From Streptomyces sp. col6 (GTDB taxonomy: Bacteria > Actinomycetota > Actinomycetes > Streptomycetales > Streptomycetaceae), in contig NZ_RDBL01000027.1 of assembly GCF_008042035.1 (NCBI RefSeq), forward strand, positions 225,540 to 289,539: a stretch of 64,000 nt of DNA, in the 5' to 3' direction. Every line of letters begins with the position of its first letter. Within the stretch, counting starts at the first letter, position 1. Below the pieces are notes generated by a model. The model searched no databases. It worked only from the letters and a program-made list of their open reading frames with translations, and was not told where the DNA came from. Position numbers and translations under genes: made by a program. Below are positions 43,796 to 52,449 of this stretch, piece after piece.

Positions 43796-45370
43796 CTATA
43801 CCACTGCCGCTTCCGCCGGCCGTGTACGCCTCCGGGAGCGCGCGGCCCGGACGCCCATCGAGGCGCAGTACACGGCCAGCACGCCCAGCGCCCCGTACAC
43901 CGGCCAGTCGCCCAGCCGTACGTACAGCGTCGTGCCCCGGGCCAGCGGTACCCCGTAGACGGCGGTGCCGCTGGTGTCCGTGCCGAGCCGGGACCCGACC
44001 GCCTCGCCGTGCGGGCCGTACACCGCGCTCACCCCCGTGAGGGTGGCGTGCACCATCGGGCGTCCGCTCTCCGCCGCCCGCAGCGCGCCGAGCGAGGCGT
44101 GCTGGCCGGGCGCCCAGCCGTGCTGGAACGACGACGTGGACGACTGGGCGATCAGCAGCCCGGCGCCGTCCCGGACCAGCCGCCGGCTCATGTCGGGGAA
44201 CGCGGACTCGAAGCAGACCAGCGGGCCGATGCGCAGCCCGTCCGCGCCGGGCACCCGCATCGTTACCGGGCCGGTGCCGCGCAGCCGGTCCTCGCCCGCC
44301 GCCCGGCCCATCGAGGTCGCCCAGCTCAGCACCGACCGGGCCGGGATGTACTCGCCGAACGGCACCAGCCGCATCTTGTCGTACCGGTCCCCGGTGAGCC
44401 CGTCCGGCCCGACCAGCACGGCGCTCTTGAAGATGCCGGTCCGCCCCGCCCCGTCGGTCTGCCGGGCGTCCACGTTGACCAGGACGTCCGCGCTCACCGC
44501 CCGCGACAGCGCCGCGAGCCGGGCCGTGATGTCGGGCCGCCGGACCGGATCGACGCCGACACTGCTCTCGCCCCACACCACCAGGTCCACGTCCCGCCCG
44601 GCCAGCGACCGCGTCAGCTTCTCGCTGAGGTCGAACCTGCGCTGGATGCTGCCCGGCCCGTCCACGATCCCGGGCTGCACGACGGCCACCCTGGCTGTGC
44701 CGGTCCGCTCCGGCTGTGGCGCCCACATCCAGGCGGCCCCGACCACGAGCGCCCCCACCAGCAGCGACACGGCGGCGGCGACGCGGGCGGCGGAGTGCAC
44801 CAGCAGCACGGTGAGCGCGGTGTTCACCGCCACCACCAGCAGGCTCACCAGCCACACCCCGCCCACCGACGCCAGCCGCAGCGCCGGCTCCACCTGCCAC
44901 TGGCTCGCCCCGAGCAGCCCCCAGGGGCCGCCCAGCGCCTCCCAGGACCGGACCAGCTCGATCATCAGCCAGCCGCACGGAATCACGACCACCGCCGCCA
45001 CCGCGGACCACCCGCCCACCGGCCCGCGCAGCAGCCGGCCCACGAGCACCCCCCACGGCGCCCACAGCAGACCGAGCAGCGCCGCGAGGACCACGATGAA
45101 CACATGCAGACTCGGCATCAGCCAGTGGTGCACGGCGATCATGTAGCCGGTCCCGCCCAGCCAGGCGTCCCGCGCCGCCGCCCGCCCCGTACCGGCCGAC
45201 CGGATCAGCAGCAGCAGCGGGACCAGGCAGACATAGGCGAACCACCACAGCGAGGGCGCGGGGAAGGCGAGCGCCGGCAGCGCACCGGCCACCAGCGCGG
45301 CGGCCGCGCGCCCCGGTGTCGGGTCCAGCATCCGTGCGCCCCGCTCGCGCCACCCGGCCCCTGACCCCAT
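43796..45370 (-). CDS. lnt: Apolipoprotein N-acyltransferase
   Basis: Adds the third acyl chain to the N-terminal Cys of lipoproteins at the outer face of the cytoplasmic membrane. 524 residues: about six N-terminal helices, then a nitrilase-like domain, then a final helix. The catalytic triad is recognisable as Glu in VVWGESSVGVD, Lys in YDKMRLVPFGEYIP and Cys in GPLVCFESAFPDMSR. The ATG follows GAGGAGG at perfect spacing. Actinobacteria carry Lnt-type enzymes that acylate lipoproteins, and many lipoproteins are encoded in this window. Confidence 0.92.
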   Translation of the reverse strand: MGSGAGWRERGARMLDPTPGRAAAALVAGALPALAFPAPSLWWFAYVCLVPLLLLIRSAGTGRAAARDAWLGGTGYMIAVHHWLMPSLHVFIVVLAALLGLLWAPWGVLVGRLLRGPVGGWSAVAAVVVIPCGWLMIELVRSWEALGGPWGLLGASQWQVEPALRLASVGGVWLVSLLVVAVNTALTVLLVHSAARVAAAVSLLVGALVVGAAWMWAPQPERTGTARVAVVQPGIVDGPGSIQRRFDLSEKLTRSLAGRDVDLVVWGESSVGVDPVRRPDITARLAALSRAVSADVLVNVDARQTDGAGRTGIFKSAVLVGPDGLTGDRYDKMRLVPFGEYIPARSVLSWATSMGRAAGEDRLRGTGPVTMRVPGADGLRIGPLVCFESAFPDMSRRLVRDGAGLLIAQSSTSSFQHGWAPGQHASLGALRAAESGRPMVHATLTGVSAVYGPHGEAVGSRLGTDTSGTAVYGVPLARGTTLYVRLGDWPVYGALGVLAVYCASMGVRAARSRRRTRPAEAAVV

Positions 45371-45462
45371 GCCGCGCCTCCTCGCCCCACCCGCAGGCAG
45401 GTCCGTCCGCCATCCGATCCGGCTCTCCTGCCCAGTGTGGGGCAGCGGACGCGGCCCGGCCG

Positions 45463-46329
45463 TCAGCAGGGGACGACGGCCACCGGGCCCATGGCGTGCG
45501 TGAGCGTCGTGTGGGCCACCGGCGAGAGTCCGAGCCCCAGCGACTCACCGCCCCGCCGCCGCCCGACGACGGTCAGCGACGCCGTGGCGGACGCGGTGAC
45601 CAGGGTGCGCGTCGCGGAACCGTTGACCGGCTCCTTCATCACCTCTACCTGCGGATACGCGGTGCGCCAGCCGGCGGTCAGCTCGGCCAGTGACCGCTCG
45701 GCCGCGTCCGCCGCCGCGTCCCGGTCGAAGACGGGCCCGCCGGACAGCATCGACGAGAACATCGTCCAGCCGTGCACGATCCGCAGCCGCGCACCCGGGT
45801 GCGCCGCCGCCGTCGCGAAGGCGAAGTCCAGCACCCCCTCGCTGCTCTCGTCGGCGGCCACTCCTGCCACGATGTCCGGGAAGACCTCGCCCGTTCCGTC
45901 GCCGGGCTTCTCGTCGTCCCGGCCGCCGTGGACGATCACCACGGGGCACTTCGCCATCGAGGCCGTCGCCAGGCTGTTGGACCCCAGCATCAGGGAGCGG
46001 AACCCGCCGAGCCCCCGCGAACCGAGCACCACCAGCGAGGCGTCCCGGCTCAGCGAGACGAGCGCCGCCGACGGGAAGTCGAGCGGTGCGAGCGTCGAGG
46101 GCCGCAGCCCCGGGGCGGTCTCCGCGACCCGGCGCACGGCCGAGGCCAGCAGCTCGCCGGCCTCCTGCTCCTGCGCCTCCTGGTCGGTGCGCCGGGAGAG
46201 TTGCCTGACGTGCACGATCAGCAGGGGCAGATCTCGTGCGACCGCCTCGCGCGCCGCCCAGTCCAGCGCGTCCATGCTGTGCGAGGAGCCGTCGACCGCC
46301 GCGATCACGGGAAGCTCGGTGCCACTCAT
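45463..46329 (-). CDS. Universal stress protein, tandem UspA domains
   Basis: 288 residues made of two Usp domains. Domain 1: IAAVDGSSHSMDALDWAARE and ATP-loop-like VLGSRGLGGFRSLMLGSNS. Domain 2: VAGVAADESSEGVLDFAFAT and VVGRRRGGESLGLGLSPVAH. The G-x2-G-x9-G-S/T type loop in domain 1 suggests ATP binding; the second loop is diverged. Likely a cytoplasmic stress or dormancy protein. Ribosome site GAGAGGA. Confidence 0.92.
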   Translation of the reverse strand: MSGTELPVIAAVDGSSHSMDALDWAAREAVARDLPLLIVHVRQLSRRTDQEAQEQEAGELLASAVRRVAETAPGLRPSTLAPLDFPSAALVSLSRDASLVVLGSRGLGGFRSLMLGSNSLATASMAKCPVVIVHGGRDDEKPGDGTGEVFPDIVAGVAADESSEGVLDFAFATAAAHPGARLRIVHGWTMFSSMLSGGPVFDRDAAADAAERSLAELTAGWRTAYPQVEVMKEPVNGSATRTLVTASATASLTVVGRRRGGESLGLGLSPVAHTTLTHAMGPVAVVPC

Positions 46330-46463
46330 GGGTTCCTCTCCGCCGGTGGGGACCTGCCCCGTACGCTACGGCCGTCCGGGCGCGGATGCCGAGGTGGGAG
46401 CGGCCGTCCGGGCCCCGGCACGGCATACCGCCGCACGTCGTAGTACCTGTGGGCCGGGCCGCC

Positions 46464-46853
46464 TATGCTCGCGGGATGGAGCAGAGCGAAGTGGTGAAGC
46501 GTGTGGTCGGCATCCTCACCGAGGCGGGGGAGATGCGCCGGCTGCTGGAGGAGAACCCCGACCGCGAGGACGCCGACACCGATTCGACCGTGGTGACCGC
46601 CCTTCTCAACGAGACGATGCCGCGGATCGCCATCCCGGAGGACGCCACCGTCGAGGACGTCGTGGTCCTCGTCGGCCGTGAGGTCGGCGGCGCGGTCGAG
46701 CAGCTCGTCGGGGCGTTCACCCTGGCGTTCGCGATGCTGGCCCAGGTGCACGACTCCGGGCAGACGGACGTCACGTCGGCGGACGTGCTGCAGGACCTCG
46801 CCCTGCGCGCCGAGCAGTTCGGCGCCGAGGGCCCCGGCGACGCGGAGATCTGA
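46464..46853 (+). CDS. Small conserved protein of unknown function, leaderless
   Basis: The protein starts at the ATG at 46476 and has 125 residues; the interval includes its -10 box TATGCT (46464-46469), six bases before the ATG, and there is no ribosome site. It is acidic and helical, with MEQSEVVKRVVGILTEAGEM at the start and VEQLVGAFTLAFAMLAQVHD in the second half, and has no signal peptide or known motif. It stands alone between the stress-protein gene and uppP and ends at a strong shared terminator. Family not recognised. Confidence 0.7.
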   Translation, partial: YARGMEQSEVVKRVVGILTEAGEMRRLLEENPDREDADTDSTVVTALLNETMPRIAIPEDATVEDVVVLVGREVGGAVEQLVGAFTLAFAMLAQVHDSGQTDVTSADVLQDLALRAEQFGAEGPGDAEI

Positions 46854-46859
46854 CGCGAT

Positions 46860-46890
46860 GTGCCGCCCCCGGCGCGACCGGGGGCGGCAC
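46860..46890. terminator. Bidirectional terminator before uppP 3' end
   Basis: GTGCCGCCCCCGG pairs perfectly with CCGGGGGCGGCAC around a 5-base loop, between two convergent stop codons. Confidence 0.88.
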
Positions 46891-46901
46891 ACGCGCGGAG
46901 G

Positions 46902-47774
46902 TCAGCCCGCGGACTCGCCCGCGTGCGGGCTCAGCGCACCCGCGCCGACCAGGACGAAGAGCAGGATGCCCAGGGCGATCCGGTAGATCACGAAGGGCAT
47001 GAAGCTCTTCGTCGTAATGAACTTCATGAACCACGCGATGACCGCGTACCCCACACCGAACGCGATGAAGGTCGCGAAGACGGTCGGGCCCCACGACACA
47101 TGACCCTCGCCCGCGTCCTTGAGCTCGAAGACGCCCGAGGCGAGCACCGCGGGAACCGCGAGCAGGAACGAGTAACGCGCCGCCGCCTCACGGGTGTAGC
47201 CCATCAGCAGACCACCGCTGATGGTGGCGCCGGAGCGCGAGACACCGGGAATCAGGGCCATTGCCTGGCAGCAGCCGTAGATCAGGCCGTCCTTGACGCC
47301 CAGTTCGCGCAGCGTCTTGCGCTGCTTGCCCGCGCGGTGCCTGCCGCCCGTCTCGTCGCGGGCGGCCAGCCGGTCCGCGATGCCGAGCACGATGCCCATC
47401 ACGATCAGGGTGGTCGCGATCAGCCGCAGATCACGGAAGGGCCCCTCGATCTGGTCCTTGAACGTGACACCGAGCACACCGATCGGGATCGAGCCGATGA
47501 TGACCAGCCAGCCCATCTGGGCGTCGTGGTCGCCGCGCATCGAACGGTCCGTCAGCGACCTGAACCACGCCGAGACGATCCGGGCGATGTCCTTGCGGAA
47601 GTAGATGAGGACCGCGGCCTCCGTGCCGATCTGGGTGATCGCGGTGAACGCCGCACCCGGGTCGTGCCAGCCGGCGAACGCCGCGGTGAGCCGCAGGTGC
47701 GCGCTGGAGGAGATCGGCAGGAACTCGGTCAGTCCCTGGACGAGGCCGAGGACGAACGATTCGAACCAGCTCAT
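46902..47774 (-). CDS. uppP: Undecaprenyl-diphosphatase (BacA/UppP)
   Basis: Dephosphorylates undecaprenyl pyrophosphate so the lipid carrier can be reused for cell-wall synthesis; excess confers bacitracin tolerance. 290 residues, eight membrane helices. Signature motifs QGLTEFLPISSSAHLRL (with the catalytic Glu region) and PGVSRSGATISGGLLMG are complete, and the Arg in the second motif is conserved. Start ATG at the canonical MSWFESFVLGLVQGLTEFLP. Confidence 0.96.
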   Translation of the reverse strand: MSWFESFVLGLVQGLTEFLPISSSAHLRLTAAFAGWHDPGAAFTAITQIGTEAAVLIYFRKDIARIVSAWFRSLTDRSMRGDHDAQMGWLVIIGSIPIGVLGVTFKDQIEGPFRDLRLIATTLIVMGIVLGIADRLAARDETGGRHRAGKQRKTLRELGVKDGLIYGCCQAMALIPGVSRSGATISGGLLMGYTREAAARYSFLLAVPAVLASGVFELKDAGEGHVSWGPTVFATFIAFGVGYAVIAWFMKFITTKSFMPFVIYRIALGILLFVLVGAGALSPHAGESAG

Positions 47775-47809
47775 GGGGCTTGGGCCATCCCGGATTGCTC
47801 ATGCGGCGG

Positions 47810-47829
47810 CCGACGGCGTATGCCGTCGG
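47810..47829. terminator. Hairpin downstream of the VTT-domain gene
   Basis: CCGACGGC-GTAT-GCCGTCGG, an 8-bp perfect stem with a tight loop, lies in the 186-base gap ahead of uppP. It may end the upstream minus-strand transcript. Confidence 0.5.
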
Positions 47830-47960
47830 CGGCGTGCGGATTGCGGTCGTGGCGAGGACAGGGCCGCGCGGGGCCCCGTCTCGTCTTCGGTCGCGGGCAG
47901 CGTATCGCCCTCGGGTGAACAGCCGACGACACCCCCCGCGCCCCCGGCCGGTCGCGGTCC

Positions 47961-48671
47961 TCAGGCGCCCAGGCGGTGACGGCGGCGCCAGGCGACCACG
48001 GCCGCACCGGCCCCCGTCAGCACGATGAAGCCCATCGCCGCGAGGAAGGCGGGGGAGGTCGGCGAGGACGCCTCGCTGCCCGCCACGACGTACGCGGCCG
48101 TGTTCGGGACCGAGCCCAGCCCCGTCGCCACCAGGAACGGCGGATAGCCCATGCGGGAGACGGCGGCACAGTAGTTGGCGGCGGCGAACGGCACCCCGGG
48201 GAAGAGCCGCAGCGCCAGCATCGAGCGGAAGCCGTGCCGGCTCAGCTGACCGTCCGCCGCCCGCAGCCACCGCCCCCGCACCAGGGTGCGCAACGCGTCC
48301 TGGCCCAGGACCCGGCCGAGCATGAAGGAGATCCCCGCGCCGAGCACCGTACCGCCGAGCGCCGCGGCGAGACCGGCCTGCGCACCGAACAGCGCGCCCG
48401 CCGCGAGGTTCAGCAGGGGGCGCGGCACGAACGCCACCGTGCAGACGCCGTACGCCAGGCCGAACACCACGGCCGCCGTGGAGCCGCCGCTCAGCTGCCC
48501 GAGTCTCCCGGAAGTCAGCAGTTGCTGCGGCTCCAGCAGCAGCATGGCCGTGGCGGCGGCCACCAGCACGGCGACGAGCAGCGAGAGCCGGGACCACGGC
48601 GAGAGCAGCACGCGCGTGCAGCGCACGGCGAGACCGGGGGCGGGCCGGGTGTCGGGGACGACGTCGAGCAT
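47961..48671 (-). CDS. TVP38/TMEM64 (VTT-domain) membrane protein
   Basis: 236 residues, about five or six helices. The family core is visible: YGVCTVAFVPRPLLNLAAGA, LFGAQAGLAAALGGTVLGAG, and LRLFPGVPFAAANYCAAVSR with the characteristic Phe-Pro-Gly. VTT/DedA-type proteins are proposed lipid scramblases or carriers of polyprenyl phosphate; that role, next to uppP, would be fitting but is inference. The ATG giving MLDVVPDTRP is chosen because upstream codons lack hydrophobic or conserved sequence. Confidence 0.85.
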   Translation of the reverse strand: MLDVVPDTRPAPGLAVRCTRVLLSPWSRLSLLVAVLVAAATAMLLLEPQQLLTSGRLGQLSGGSTAAVVFGLAYGVCTVAFVPRPLLNLAAGALFGAQAGLAAALGGTVLGAGISFMLGRVLGQDALRTLVRGRWLRAADGQLSRHGFRSMLALRLFPGVPFAAANYCAAVSRMGYPPFLVATGLGSVPNTAAYVVAGSEASSPTSPAFLAAMGFIVLTGAGAAVVAWRRRHRLGA

Positions 48672-48807
48672 TCGGGGAGAGTAACCGACAAAGGTGTGTG
48701 ATCGCCGTAATGCGCCCCTGCCCGGCTCCGGCGGCCCGTGCCCAATCCCCGTACGGTCCGCCGTAATTCGCTCGACGGGCCGACGGGCCGTCGGAGATGA
48801 TCGGGCC

Positions 48808-48942
48808 ATGTTCCGGTACGCCTTCCCCGCAGCGCCGTCCGCAGTCGCGGACGCGCCGGAGGCTGCCGTCGACACCCTCGCAGCAGGTGGCGCCGCAGCG
48901 CTCACCGCTGCCGCAGCGCCCTTCGGCGGCGCCCGAAGCTGA
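48808..48942 (+). CDS. Possible Ala-rich leader peptide of tuf3
   Basis: A 44-codon frame (MFRYAFPAAPSAVADAPEAA and so on) with 19 or so alanines lies in the 5' region of the EF-Tu gene; GGAG lies 11 bases upstream. Its stop codon is immediately followed by a perfect 10-bp hairpin and then tuf3. This layout resembles an amino-acid-sensing leader, but the frame may be chance in GC-rich DNA. The 136 bases before it (48672-48807) contain only short repeats (gacgggcc twice) and no gene. Confidence 0.28.
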   Translation: MFRYAFPAAPSAVADAPEAAVDTLAAGGAAALTAAAAPFGGARS

Positions 48943-48983
48943 CCCTCCCCCGACTGTCCGGCGGACCCCGCGAGGGGAGGGTC
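48941..48983. terminator. Hairpin in the tuf3 leader
   Basis: GACCCTCCCC pairs perfectly with GGGGAGGGTC across a 22-base loop; it begins at the stop codon of the putative leader peptide and ends 52 bases before tuf3. A second GC palindrome (gggccccggggtcc) follows. Could be an attenuator or the terminator of an upstream transcript. Confidence 0.5.
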
Positions 48984-49035
48984 GGCCGGGCCCCGGGGTC
49001 CTCACGTCACGCTTCGCATCCCAAGGAATGAACCC

Positions 49036-50205
49036 ATGCCCAAGACGGCATACGTGCGCACCAAGCCGCACCTCAACATCGGCACCATGGGTCACGTCGA
49101 CCACGGAAAGACGACTCTGACCGCCGCCATCACCAAGGTGCTCAGCGACCGCGGCACCGGCACCTTCGTCCCCTTCGACCGCATCGACCGCGCGCCCGAG
49201 GAGGCGCAGCGCGGCATCACCATCAACATCGCGCACGTCGAGTACGAGACCGGCACCCGCCACTACGCGCACGTCGACATGCCGGGCCACGCCGACTACA
49301 TCAAGAACATGGTCACGGGCGCCGCCCAGCTCGACGGGGCGATCCTCGTCGTCTCCGCGCTGGACGGGATCATGCCGCAGACCGCCGAGCACGTGCTGCT
49401 CGCCCGTCAGGTGGGCGTCGACCACATCGTGGTGGCGCTCAACAAGGCGGACGCCGGCGACCCCGAGCTGACCGACCTGGTCGAGCTGGAGGTGCGCGAG
49501 CTGCTGTCCGCGCAGGGCTACGGCGGCGACACCGTGCCCGTCGTACGGGTGTCGGGGCTGCGGGCGCTGGAGGGCGACCCGCGCTGGACCGGTGCCGTGG
49601 AGGCGCTGCTCGACGCCGTCGACACCTATGTGCCGATGCCGGTGCGCTACACCGACGCGCCGTTCCTGCTGCCGGTGGAGAACGTCCTGACCATCACCGG
49701 CCGGGGCACGGTCGTCACCGGCGCCGTGGAGCGCGGCACGGTCCGCGTGGGTGACCGGGTGACGGTCCTCGGTGCGGACACCGAGACGGTCGTCACCGGC
49801 CTGGAGACCTTCGGCAAGCCGATGGAGTCCGCCGAGGCCGGCGACAACGTCGCGCTGCTGCTGCGCGGCGTCGAGCGCGACCGCGTGCGCCGCGGTCATG
49901 TCGTCGCGGCGCCGGGCAGCGTCACCCCGAGCCGGCGCTTCACCGCGCGGGTGTACGTCCTGTCGGGGCGCGAGGGCGGCCGCACCACCCCGGTCACCAC
50001 CGGGTACCGGCCGCAGTTCTACATCCGCACGGCCGACGTGGTCGGCGATGTGGACCTCGGCGAGGCGGGGGTGGCGCGGCCCGGGGACACGGTCACCATG
50101 ACCGTCGAGCTGGGCCGGGACATCCCGCTGGAGCCGGGCCTCGGCTTCGCGATCCGCGAGGGCGGCCGCACGGTCGGCGCGGGCACGGTCACGGAGCTGC
50201 TCTGA
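49036..50205 (+). CDS. tuf3: Elongation factor Tu-3, divergent paralogue
   Basis: GTPase that would carry aminoacyl-tRNA to the ribosome. 389 residues; G1 GHVDHGKTT at residues 19-27, switch-I end [13 protein letters not shown]3 DMPGHADY (usual bacterial form DCPGHADY), G4 NKAD (usually NKCD). Domains 2 and 3 are present but diverged. Streptomycetes have a main tuf1 in the ribosomal str operon and some carry this third, poorly related gene; I recall S. coelicolor tuf3 being reported as responding to starvation. It stands alone, not beside fusA or rps genes. Ribosome site AAGGA. Confidence 0.93.
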   Translation: MPKTAYVRTKPHLNIGTMGHVDHGKTTLTAAITKVLSDRGTGTFVPFDRIDRAPEEAQRGITINIAHVEYETGTRHYAHVDMPGHADYIKNMVTGAAQLDGAILVVSALDGIMPQTAEHVLLARQVGVDHIVVALNKADAGDPELTDLVELEVRELLSAQGYGGDTVPVVRVSGLRALEGDPRWTGAVEALLDAVDTYVPMPVRYTDAPFLLPVENVLTITGRGTVVTGAVERGTVRVGDRVTVLGADTETVVTGLETFGKPMESAEAGDNVALLLRGVERDRVRRGHVVAAPGSVTPSRRFTARVYVLSGREGGRTTPVTTGYRPQFYIRTADVVGDVDLGEAGVARPGDTVTMTVELGRDIPLEPGLGFAIREGGRTVGAGTVTELL

Positions 50206-50220
50206 GCCCCGCGAAGACCG

Positions 50221-50259
50221 TGGGCCCGCCTCCCCGGACGCTCCGAGGAGGCGGGCCCA
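50221..50259. terminator. Terminator after tuf3
   Basis: TGGGCCCGCCTCC pairs perfectly with GGAGGCGGGCCCA; the loop itself holds a small inner stem. Located 15 bases after the stop codon. Confidence 0.85.
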
Positions 50260-50274
50260 CCGCACAATGGGGGA

Positions 50275-51120
50275 GTGAACGAGTCGATACCCGTCATCCG
50301 AGATGTGGACCACGGCACCGCACGGCTGCTCCCGGACGTGGACCGGGAGCGGGCCTGGCTGCTGACGGTCGACGGAGCACCGCAGTCCTACGTCGACCTG
50401 GACGCGCCCGAGCACCTGGAGTTCGAGTACGCGCGACGGCTCGGCCATGTCGTGGACTGCGCGGCGGACCCGGGCGAGCCGCTGGACGTCCTGCACCTGG
50501 GCGGCGGCGGTCTCACCCTGCCCCGTTATGTCGCGGCCACCCGCCCCGGTTCCCGGCAGGAGGTGGCGGACGCGGACCGCGCTCTCCTCGACCTCGTCGC
50601 GGAGCACCTGCCGCTGCCCGAGTGCGGCGGCATCACCGTGCACGCGGCGGACGCCCGCGCCCGGCTGGAGGAGACGGTGCCCGGCTCGCTGGACCTGCTG
50701 ATCGCGGACGTCTTCGGCGGGTCACGGGTGCCCGCCCACCTCACCACCGTCCCGTACGCGCGGGCGGCGGCGCGGGCGTTGCGCCCGGACGGGATCTACG
50801 CCGCCAACCTCGCGGACGGGCCGCCGTTCGGTTTCCTGCGCTCGCAGCTGGCCACCTTCGCCACCGCCTTCACCGAGCTGGCGCTGATCGCGGAGCCGGG
50901 CGTGCTGCGCGGCCGGCGCTTCGGCAACGTTGTCCTGGTCGCATCCCGCGCCCCGATCGACACGGCGGCCCTGGCCCGCCGGTGCGCGGCGGACGCGTTC
51001 GCCGCGCGGGTGGAGTACGGGGAGGCGCTTGAGGCGTTCGTCAACGGCGCCCGGCCGGTCGGCGACGAGGACGCGGTCCCCTCACCCGAGCCGCCCGACG
51101 GCTCCTTCCGCATCGGCTGA
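50275..51120 (+). CDS. Spermidine synthase-like protein
   Basis: 281 residues of the spermidine synthase/SpeE methyltransferase-like fold. Motif VLHLGGGGLTLPRYVAATRP, acidic VADADRALLDLVAEHLP in place of the usual ExD pair, then DLLIADVFGGSRVPAHLTTV (the catalytic DxxD region is altered to ADVFGG). Such actinobacterial homologues lack several polyamine-binding residues, so true aminopropyl transfer is doubtful. The GTG start lies six bases after CACAAT, suggesting a leaderless mRNA. Its 3' end overlaps the convergent MFS gene by 39 bases. Confidence 0.8.
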   Translation: MNESIPVIRDVDHGTARLLPDVDRERAWLLTVDGAPQSYVDLDAPEHLEFEYARRLGHVVDCAADPGEPLDVLHLGGGGLTLPRYVAATRPGSRQEVADADRALLDLVAEHLPLPECGGITVHAADARARLEETVPGSLDLLIADVFGGSRVPAHLTTVPYARAAARALRPDGIYAANLADGPPFGFLRSQLATFATAFTELALIAEPGVLRGRRFGNVVLVASRAPIDTAALARRCAADAFAARVEYGEALEAFVNGARPVGDEDAVPSPEPPDGSFRIG

Positions 51121-52395
51121 CGTGGGCGGCACGAGCGGGGCCGCGGCCACCTCCACCGACTCGGTCCTGCGGGTCAGGTTGCGTACGTCCGGCACGAAGA
51201 GCACCGCGCCCGTAACGAGCACGACCAGCCCCGCGCAGCCCCACAGCGCCTGACCGCGCCCGACCAGCGACTCGACGGGTCCGGCGAGGGCGGTGGCGAC
51301 CGGCACCATCGCCACCGAGCCGAACCAGTCGTAGGCCGAGACGCGCGACAGCTTCTCCTCGGGGATCTCCTGGTGCATGGCGGTCATCCAGGAGACGCCG
51401 AACACCTCGATCGCCGTACCGCTGACGAACATCACCACGCAGAGCCAGGTCGCGGACAGCGGCACGGCGAGGCCGGCCGACGGCAGGGCCAGCGGGAAGA
51501 CGCAGAGCGTTCCGGCCAGCAGGAGGCGGCGCGGCTTCCAGCGCATCATCAGCAGTGCCCCGGCCAGGTTGCCGACGCCGAACGCGGCGAGCGCGAAGCC
51601 CCAGGGCCGGGCGCCGCCGAGTTCGTCGCGGGCGACCAGCGGACCGTAGACCGCCTCGGCCGCGCCCACGGCGGCGACCACCACGGAGAACTGGGCGACG
51701 ATGGCCCAGAGCCACGGCCGGCCGGTGAACTCCTTCCAGCCGTCCCGCAGGTCCGCGAGCAGCCCGCCCCCCGGCTCGCGCGCCGGGATGTGGCTGACGT
51801 CGAGGAAGGCGCGCAGGGCTCCCGCGACCGCGAAGGCGGCGGCGTCCACGGCCAGCACCCAGCCGGGGTCCATCGCCGCGATCATGGCGCCGCCGAGGGC
51901 CGCACCGCCGATGGCGGCGCCCTGGGTGGACATCCGGAAGAGCGCGAAGGCACGGCTCGCCTGTTCGCCGCTGACGCTCGACATCAGCATGCCCTCGGCC
52001 GCCGGGCTGAAGAAGGCCTGCCCGGTGCCGCACAGCGCGGTGAGCAGCATCATCTGCCACAGCTGGGGGTCGCCGGCCAGGACCAGCAGGGCGAAGAGGC
52101 CCTGCGAGACGCAGTTGAGGGTGTTGGCCGCCACCATCACCCGGTGCCGCGGCAGCCGGTCCGCGATCGCCCCGCCGATCAGCAGGAAGAGCACCAGCGG
52201 CACCGTCCTGGCGGCGGCGACGAGGCCGACGTCACCGCCGTCGCCGCCGGTCTGGAGAACCGCGAACGCCGCCGCGATCAGTGCGCCGTGGGTGCCCAGG
52301 GCGGTGATGATCGAGGCGGCGGTGAGCAGCCGGTAGTTGCGCCCTGCCGGGACGGGGCGGGTGGAGCGGGAGGCGGGGGCGGCTGCGTCGGTCAC
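51082..52395 (-). CDS. MFS transporter, MefA/enterobactin-exporter-like 12-TM
   Basis: 437 residues, twelve predicted helices. Motif A-like loop GGAIADRLPRHRVMVAANTL after helix 2, and GTGQAFFSPAAEGMLMSSVS in helix 4-5, typical of the MFS_3/MefA group. Probably exports small molecules; substrate unknown. GTG start; GATAGT stands six bases upstream, compatible with leaderless transcription. The gene's last 39 bases overlap the convergent spermidine-synthase-like gene. Confidence 0.87.
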   Translation of the reverse strand: MTDAAAPASRSTRPVPAGRNYRLLTAASIITALGTHGALIAAAFAVLQTGGDGGDVGLVAAARTVPLVLFLLIGGAIADRLPRHRVMVAANTLNCVSQGLFALLVLAGDPQLWQMMLLTALCGTGQAFFSPAAEGMLMSSVSGEQASRAFALFRMSTQGAAIGGAALGGAMIAAMDPGWVLAVDAAAFAVAGALRAFLDVSHIPAREPGGGLLADLRDGWKEFTGRPWLWAIVAQFSVVVAAVGAAEAVYGPLVARDELGGARPWGFALAAFGVGNLAGALLMMRWKPRRLLLAGTLCVFPLALPSAGLAVPLSATWLCVVMFVSGTAIEVFGVSWMTAMHQEIPEEKLSRVSAYDWFGSVAMVPVATALAGPVESLVGRGQALWGCAGLVVLVTGAVLFVPDVRNLTRRTESVEVAAAPLVPPTSADAEGAVGRLG

Positions 52396-52449
52396 CCAGG
52401 GACTATCGCGGCCGCGCCCCCTTTGCGCAAATGAGTTCCCGGACCGGGC

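Noticed and set aside
47431-50643. 1070-codon minus-strand frame across uppP and tuf3
   Set aside because: Crosses two well-identified genes on both strands; an open shadow frame only.
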